A DNA stretch of 64,000 nt from the NCBI GenBank assembly GCA_003956705.1, contig QZCP01000090.1, positions 62,001 to 126,000 on the forward strand. Reading direction: 5' to 3'. Made by a program: the position numbers and the translations under genes. Below, one piece after another: positions 57,825 to 64,000 of this stretch. The notes under the pieces are model-generated. The model saw only the letters and a program-made list of their open reading frames with translations. It had not been told where the DNA came from and did not search any database. Position 1 is the stretch's first letter, and each line of letters begins with the position of its first letter. Origin of the DNA: Brevipalpus yothersi (lineage: Eukaryota > Arthropoda > Arachnida > Trombidiformes > Tenuipalpidae).

Positions 57825-60800
57825 TCAACCACTCAATGGATAACCATTCTCTTGAGCTACTGTTTCGATCCATTCTTGATACATTTTGACATTGGTATAT
57901 ACGCCTTGAGGAAGGAGGAGAAAGAAGAGGAAAAATGTGTGCAGTAGAATATTTTCAAAAACTTTCCATGCTCCATATTGAAGAGTGAAAAGTATTCAAA
58001 AATACAAGTGAAAAAAATTACCTGGTAACTCTGGTTGAGCACAATTGACTCCCCATGAAACGATACCTGCAACATACCAGGATTGATCTGAATTTCGACA
58101 CAATAGAGGTCCTCCACTATCTCCTTGGCAAGCATCTTTTTTGCCCTCAGGATATCCAGCACAAAGCATCATTTGTTCATTGATCGTATAGTCTTGTAAC
58201 TTATACCATTGGGCACACAGAGAATGATTCACAAGGGGCACATTAACTTCGTGTATAACGTTGAGGTAGTCAGCTTCTTTGTCATGTTTCGATTTACCCC
58301 AACCAATAACGGTACACTCAACACCAGGTTTCAGATCTTCCTCATTATTGGGAAGACAAACTGGCTTAAGAAATTCATCAAAATTAACTGATTCATTTAA
58401 AAGTAACAATGCAATATCATTTGTATATGAATTAGAAGCATTGAAGCCTTCATGCTTAATAACTTGGGAAACTTTATACAAGCGAACAAACAATGGAGAT
58501 GATGTTCTGCGAGTCAATCCTGAAAAAAAGTGATTAATGAGAGTAAATGGGTTTTTTTGACTATCAACTCGAAGTACAAGGGAAGAAAAAAGAGAGAGAA
58601 ATCGAAACTTACCTAATTTGACAGTCAATTCGGAAAAATCACTCTGATTTCCAATACAATGGGCTGCTGATAGAACCCATCGTTGTGATATCAAAACTCC
58701 ACCACAAAAGAATACCTCAGCAGGACCACCATGTAGACCAGCTAACCATGGCCATTGTCCAGGCTTGGATTCACTTCCACCAACAATTCGTAAATTTGAA
58801 TTCAAATTGATTGCTGATCTGCCACACTCAAAATTGGTACATCGAAGATAGACCGATAAATTACTTTCCTTTTGGCATCCTCTTTCACGACCTTTATAGA
58901 ACATCACTTTTGATTCCGAATTTCGTCCATTCACCGATATACGGCTGGTGAGTCTTGTTGAGCTCATATCTTGTATTCGAGTATCTTTAACATGCTTATA
59001 GCCCAGCATTCGACATGCCTTGAGGCTCATAAAATTTTGATCCCACTTTTCTCCGCAAACATTGTGCCACGATTCATCCACAGCACTCCATGCTTCCAGG
59101 CGACCTTCACCCTTTTGGCCCATCGAATCGCGTAATCGAAGACAATTACGTTCATCACGAGAATCGGGACAATCGCGAGTTCCATCACAAATATCCGACT
59201 TATCGATACACTTGCCATTGCCACAGTACAGCTGATGGGCTGCACATGTGCTACAATTTGATTCATCTGATTTGTCTTTACAATCAAGAAAACCATCACA
59301 AATCCAACTTTGAGGTAAACATCGATTGCCATCACAGCGGAATCCATCAGTATTGCACACTGTTGCGAAGAGTAAAACTTACACAATCAGCGAATTTTCT
59401 CTTACTCAACATTAGACTTGATTGTGAAACGAAAATTGTTGTTGCTCAACATACAAACTCTATCTAAACATTCTTTGCTATCTCATTATCGAGAGGAACT
59501 TTTACTTCTCTAACAAGTTTTGATTAGATTTCTTTTCATTAATTCTTCAATTAAATTCTCGTTTCACGAGAACATGATTCAATAGCATATTATCTGGATA
59601 GTTTTTCCAAGTCAAGACTTTGTTTAAAAATATTGATATTTTCACAAGAATTCTCCTTTTTTGTGGTCAAAAAAACACTATGGACATAGATACTGAGATT
59701 ATTCCGATCTTTCCATGAGAGTATCACGTAGACTCTTGTGATGGTGTGATTAGGGTTCCAAAATCGATAGTTTGGATAGGAAGAAATAGCAAGAAAAAAA
59801 CGCAAACTCACCTCTATTTCTTTTCAGGTACCGCTCATTATCTCTATATCCAACACAAATAAATGGATCAGGATCATCAGGATATTGATCACAATCAACT
59901 TGAGTCGGCCATTCGAGAGAAAATACTCGAAGAAAGAAATCACATCGCCTAATAGCCTCTGTAAAGTTGAGGGGATGAGAAACATTGTAAATGAATGAAT
60001 CAAAATGAATGGAATACAGGAAGGTATAATCTAATTCGTTCCTACAATCAAAAACAAATTTTCAGAAATGCTTTGAGAGAAACAGTGTCATTTTTTTGGG
60101 ATTATTTGACTGAGTACATGAGAAATTTTGAATAACATCAGATACATAAAATGCTCAAGGCATTTGAAGGTAAACCTGACAGCAATATATTCTTTCGGAA
60201 ATCAACGATGATTTGAATAACAAGAATTCATGGCTGGTTTATAAGTTCACCAAGTTCAAAATTTTATACCCTTGAGGTATTTATTCTCTCTCCAAACCAG
60301 AGGTTTATTCAAAATTTTCTAGGTTTTATTTCATTTCAGTACCTTTCAGTATTTTAAAATGAGTAATTTGAATGCATAAGTTCTCGCCTCAATCGATATA
60401 TTTCATCTTCTTTTCTAGATAAGAATATTTTTCCTACACTATCAATCAATTATATTCCTATATTCATTATTTCTGTTATGCCATGTTCCGATAATCGGAA
60501 GAAAATTTACGATTTTTCCAAGCGAAATAGCTTATCAAAAATAGAGACTCTCTGGATCCAGGATATCTAGTTTTTTACAACTTTCTTCGATTGCTATGAA
60601 GTACTAATTCATGAACTAATTGAGGTAGAATATTCTTATTGTTCATAGATAGCTCTGAGATATTCAAGCACATTTTTCCCTAGAATTTGACACACTCTAC
60701 ATTAAAATTTGATATCATGATAAAAGATCAATTTTTTTATACTGAAACTTCACCCCATCTCTCAATAGTGATGAGAAAGAAGATATATGCATCATTCAAA

Positions 60801-62902
60801 ATGTATATTTATAAAATATGCATCAGATGAGCATTATAAGAAGGAACGCTTCATCTTATATTCTTATGAAAATGATAGCTGCTGTAAAATATTGTACAAA
60901 TGAAACTCTTCGAAGAAGCTTAGAATAGGATTCCTTCCACATAAACTCTTATACCAAGCAAATGTTCTTGGTTCCCGTCTTTCACCTTCATCAGGCTACA
61001 TATTATGCTCTATCTGTACAATCTCTCTTCCTCTTCTCAATGAATTAACCAGATTGATGAACCGCCTCTCTTCACCAGCAATTGATCCTGAAGCTCTTAG
61101 AGAAACCCTTTTTCCACTTCAGAAGCCAAACAGCTACTTATCGATCAGAGCTCCTGCTCAAGCCACTCTCGACGTATGTTCTAATATGGACGATTTTGGT
61201 CTTTTTATTTCTATCCAATTGCTTACTCGATGATCTATTTATAAAATTCACTGTTCATTATACATGTGTGTCCCTATGAATTCATTTCCAACCAATTATT
61301 ATCACCAATAAAGACTATTTGGACTACACACATATCGCTCACACTGAAATCTCTTGATTGGATGAACAGATGAGACTCAAGATACTGATTATCTGTATGT
61401 TGCATAAATCCAAACCCACACCCACACACACAGACACATAGACATATACATGGGCTTGTGGAAGGCTTGCATGCTACCTCACAAAATTCTCTGTGTCACT
61501 GGAAAGATCCACTAGAAAGAGATTCTCAGAAAAATGCTGAATCTACTGAACTCATGCAATTCTCTTCTGGATTCCAGCTGCTTAATGAGATCTCGCCTAC
61601 AGTCCTCAATACTAACGAAACAAGATGATCATCTCTTCTTATACTTTACCGAGAATCACTTTTATCTCTGATCGTGATACTTCTGGAAAAAGAGAATCTC
61701 TCTTTCTCTATACGTTCAAGGAAAGCTTCATGAGGCTGGTAAGATTATCGAACATTGTCAAATAGCATTATCTGAACCTCTTATTTTATCCCACCAAGGT
61801 AACTACTACTTGCCAAAACATACCCCTTCTTATCGTACGGCCCTCACACAGTATCACGAGAAAAATCGATCGAAAAAATTTTGATGAGCTCTAATCAATT
61901 ATCAATCATGAGATGCTGATTCATCAAAAATTTATATGACAAAAACTATTTCTGAAAAAGCAGCATCTGAAACTTTGCAACAATTGAATCGCGAATTGCG
62001 AAACTCAAAAGAAGCAAAAGAATCTTCTCTCTCGAGAATTGTGTAATAATTCTCATAGAAGATTTAACTGAATGTCAAAATTATCTTTACTTGGAGATCA
62101 GTTTCCCAGCAGAAGAAATAAGAATCTGGGTAACAAAAAGTCTACAAGATATCGGGATAAGGAGATGAGCTTACCTTTGCAAAAACTTCTACATGGCTTA
62201 ACAGGTTGATTATTGGCATCGCAAAAAGGAGTAAGAAGTGAGCACAAAAACAATGGTAATAATGAGTAGCAGTTAACAGATAGTATGGCATCATAATCGG
62301 CTAGTTTGGAACTTAACATGTCCTGATTAGCTGATCTATTTGAATCTTTGGGCAACATTATGAATGGATAGAGAACATGATGCTTAATACAGTATTGTAC
62401 TTTCATTGGAACACATCCACCTCGATTCTCATCATTTGTCACAACCAAATTTTTGAGCGGAAAAACATCTACAAAAAAGAGGGAAATTTTTTTGGTCCCA
62501 GAATTTCGAAACTCATGATGGTTTAATTTAATTTATTCCCTTGTACCCAAATTTGGGGGAATAAGAGAGATAATTACCTTTCAGGAACCACACCAAAATG
62601 GAAAACATTACGATGAAGGTTAAAAAAATTGAATAGATGAGTAGTAGATGTACTTTGGTTAATTTGTTCTTACTAAATCGAAACTTTGATAAGCCAGAAC
62701 GATGGTGTGTGGATGGAGTTGGTGAAGTAGATGTATTCTCATTTGTTGGATCACCAGAAGAATCACAAAGCACTGTATTCACAACCGAATTAGATTCCAA
62801 TTTGGCCACAGTATCAACTGTGACTGTTTGTTGAGCAGTTAATGGTTGAACAACAGAGATTGATTCACTTGTTTCATTGGAATCCTCAAGTGAACACTTC
62901 AT
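57825..62902 (-). CDS. Corin-like type II membrane serine protease
   Basis: Six exons: 62902-62578, 62468-62175, 59958-59812, 59359-58613, 58519-58022 and 57904-57825, in phase, 696 residues. Cytosolic Ser/Thr-rich tail (1-80), membrane anchor about 84-107, a Cys-rich frizzled-like domain over exons 2 and 3 (VQYCIKHHVLYPFIMLP, NCYSLLPLFLCSLLTPFC, PCRSFCKG, RRCDFFLRVF), two LDL-receptor class A repeats (CDGFLDCKDKSDESNC, CDGTRDCPDSRDERNC), an SRCR domain and a trypsin domain. Activation site at about R446 (LRIVGG); His in LSAAHC, Asp in NDIALLLL, Ser in CQGDSGGPLLC, so it should be active. This is the corin/enteropeptidase-class layout with one frizzled domain. An in-frame alternative start at ATG 62969 would add seven residues through a 46-base intron. 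Intron 2 spans 2.2 kb. Confidence 0.93.
59959..62174 (-). other. Large intron 2 of the corin-like gene
   Basis: 2.2 kb intron, far longer than others here. It contains no recognised exon, RNA gene or repeat; a 65-codon plus-strand frame at 61082-61279 is not convincing. Confidence 0.7.
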
Positions 62903-64000
62903 ATTTGGTTTAAGCTTTCAAAATTTTTTCCGTTTGAAAGGCAATTTTTGGTAGACTTACATTTTTCATCGGAAAAATGGTCCAATTTTATCACTCTCTT
63001 TCTCACTTGATCAATATACTGAACCGAAGAAAAAACAATTTTCATCAATCGAATTACAAGTTACAAATTGGACTGTATTGGCGGAAGTTGTCACTGATGA
63101 AAAATTTTACATAAGCATTTCATGTGATATAATTTTTTTTCGCTTGAGGAAGAGAGATGTGTCAGGGCAATAAAATACAATTGGATGGATAGTCACAACC
63201 TTCGACTAGTGTGTATTCAAAGTGGATAACCGAATTAATTACATCAAATTGGCAATCATCAAGGTAAGCTTGACCGTTATAATGGACATGGAGGCGAGAA
63301 CGTAAGCATCACAACCATAGTATACATGTATACATGTTGATTAAAGGGAAGCAAGACAAGATTTTTGGCTCACTTTGCAGCAAAGTCTTTGCTATCTGTG
63401 TGTGTATATAAATGTTTGAGGAAGAGAGCAAACATTGCCGGAATGTTCGAATGTAAGATAGAGTGAATGAATCTGGAATATGTGCTCGTGATCATGATAA
63501 GATCACTGGAATGTCTCTATACATTCTGGGGCCTTTTGTGCCATCTTTCGAGTAGGTCTCGAAGTGATACATGGAAAGGAAAAATCATGATTAAATCTGA
63601 TAAACTAGATGGCAGAATAATGATGGCTAGAATGCAATTGAATTTTTCTAAGATTCTGAGAATCATGTGAATAGGTGAAAATTTTTTCTCTTTTTCGTGC
63701 ATAATTGATGGCTTATAAGAAGAGTTCACGAATATGGCACTTAACGAAAGTTTACTGCTTTCTACACTATTCTATGAGATATTTTTCACCTCATTGATTG
63801 CATATATTTTCGTTTGAGAAAAAATCATTATTATCATATCAGAGTGTGATTATTAATAAGATTGAATAGTTGGATAAGATCAATCTATAGAATGGTAGTT
63901 CAAGAATCGAAATTCATTTTTATCTCGAATTTCAACAGTTCTAGAATCTATTCTGGATGAATAAGATGACGTTAGAAATTTCGAACAATTTTACCCTCGA
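62903..64000. other. Upstream region of the corin-like gene
   Basis: 5' UTR and promoter side on the minus strand; a good donor (GTAAGT at 62960-62955) suggests a 5' leader intron. Short frames near 63467-63729 on both strands have no recognisable content. Nothing else seen to the window end. Confidence 0.5.

Overview
The window reads as a compact, AT-rich animal nuclear genome. Genes are close together on both strands. Most introns are about 45 to 120 bases with GT-AG ends, long CT/GA dinucleotide arrays recur, and there is one canonical intron-bearing tRNA-Ile(UAU). An ionotropic-receptor-like protein, a DEG/ENaC channel, an INDY-type transporter and an S1 protease that has lost its catalytic serine suggest an arthropod. 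The small introns and the pseudoprotease make an acariform mite my best guess, but nothing in the window proves it.

Layout, left to right. 1-2936 (+): purple acid phosphatase, 5' end outside the window. 3500-4456 (-): ketosamine-3-kinase. 5175-5268: tRNA-Ile(UAU). 5621-6550 (-): PEX12. 8349-9197 (-): serine protease homologue with Asn at the Ser position. 10024-11238 (-): divergent ionotropic-receptor-like protein. 13311-15971 (-): polycystin-2, eight exons. 17754-18669 (+): hydroxymethylbilane synthase remnant with two in-frame stops. 19409-21835 (+): ribophorin II. 22456-24491 (-) and 24866-25442 (+): head-to-head VLCAD and TMEM107. 25523-28322 (-): actin capping protein beta, whose last donor splices in phase into exons for the C-terminal half of CCDC93. 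28710-28970 (+): small orphan. 29039-30118 (+): Peter Pan/SSF1. 31036-34311 (+): PEX1. 34966-35733 (+): secreted orphan. 35862-37141: broken partial copy of PEX1.

37487-40989 (-): class C GPCR. 42007-44013 (-): long coiled-coil protein. 44014-46965: mostly gene-free, with CT arrays. 46966-48013 (+): GPN2 GTPase, followed by a dead fragment of a cytochrome b5 gene and a small secreted protein (-). 49892-50449 (+): stand-alone cytochrome b5 domain of the CYB5R4 type. An N-filled gap lies inside a CT array at 51403-51492. 52150-55216 (+): SLC13/INDY transporter, 12 exons. 55711-57015 (-): DEG/ENaC channel. 57825-62902 (-): corin-like membrane serine protease with a 2.2 kb intron.

Most genes are unrelated housekeeping and membrane genes, but there are some links. 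PEX1 and PEX12 both serve peroxisomal import-receptor recycling. Capping protein (a WASH-complex subunit) and CCDC93 (a CCC-complex subunit that binds WASH) are joined in one reading frame, which is the most interesting feature here. Broken or partial copies of PEX1, of the cytochrome b5 gene and of the secreted orphan's 5' end show active local duplication. All splice junctions were read by eye from consensus sites, frame continuity and remembered family similarity; no search was run.
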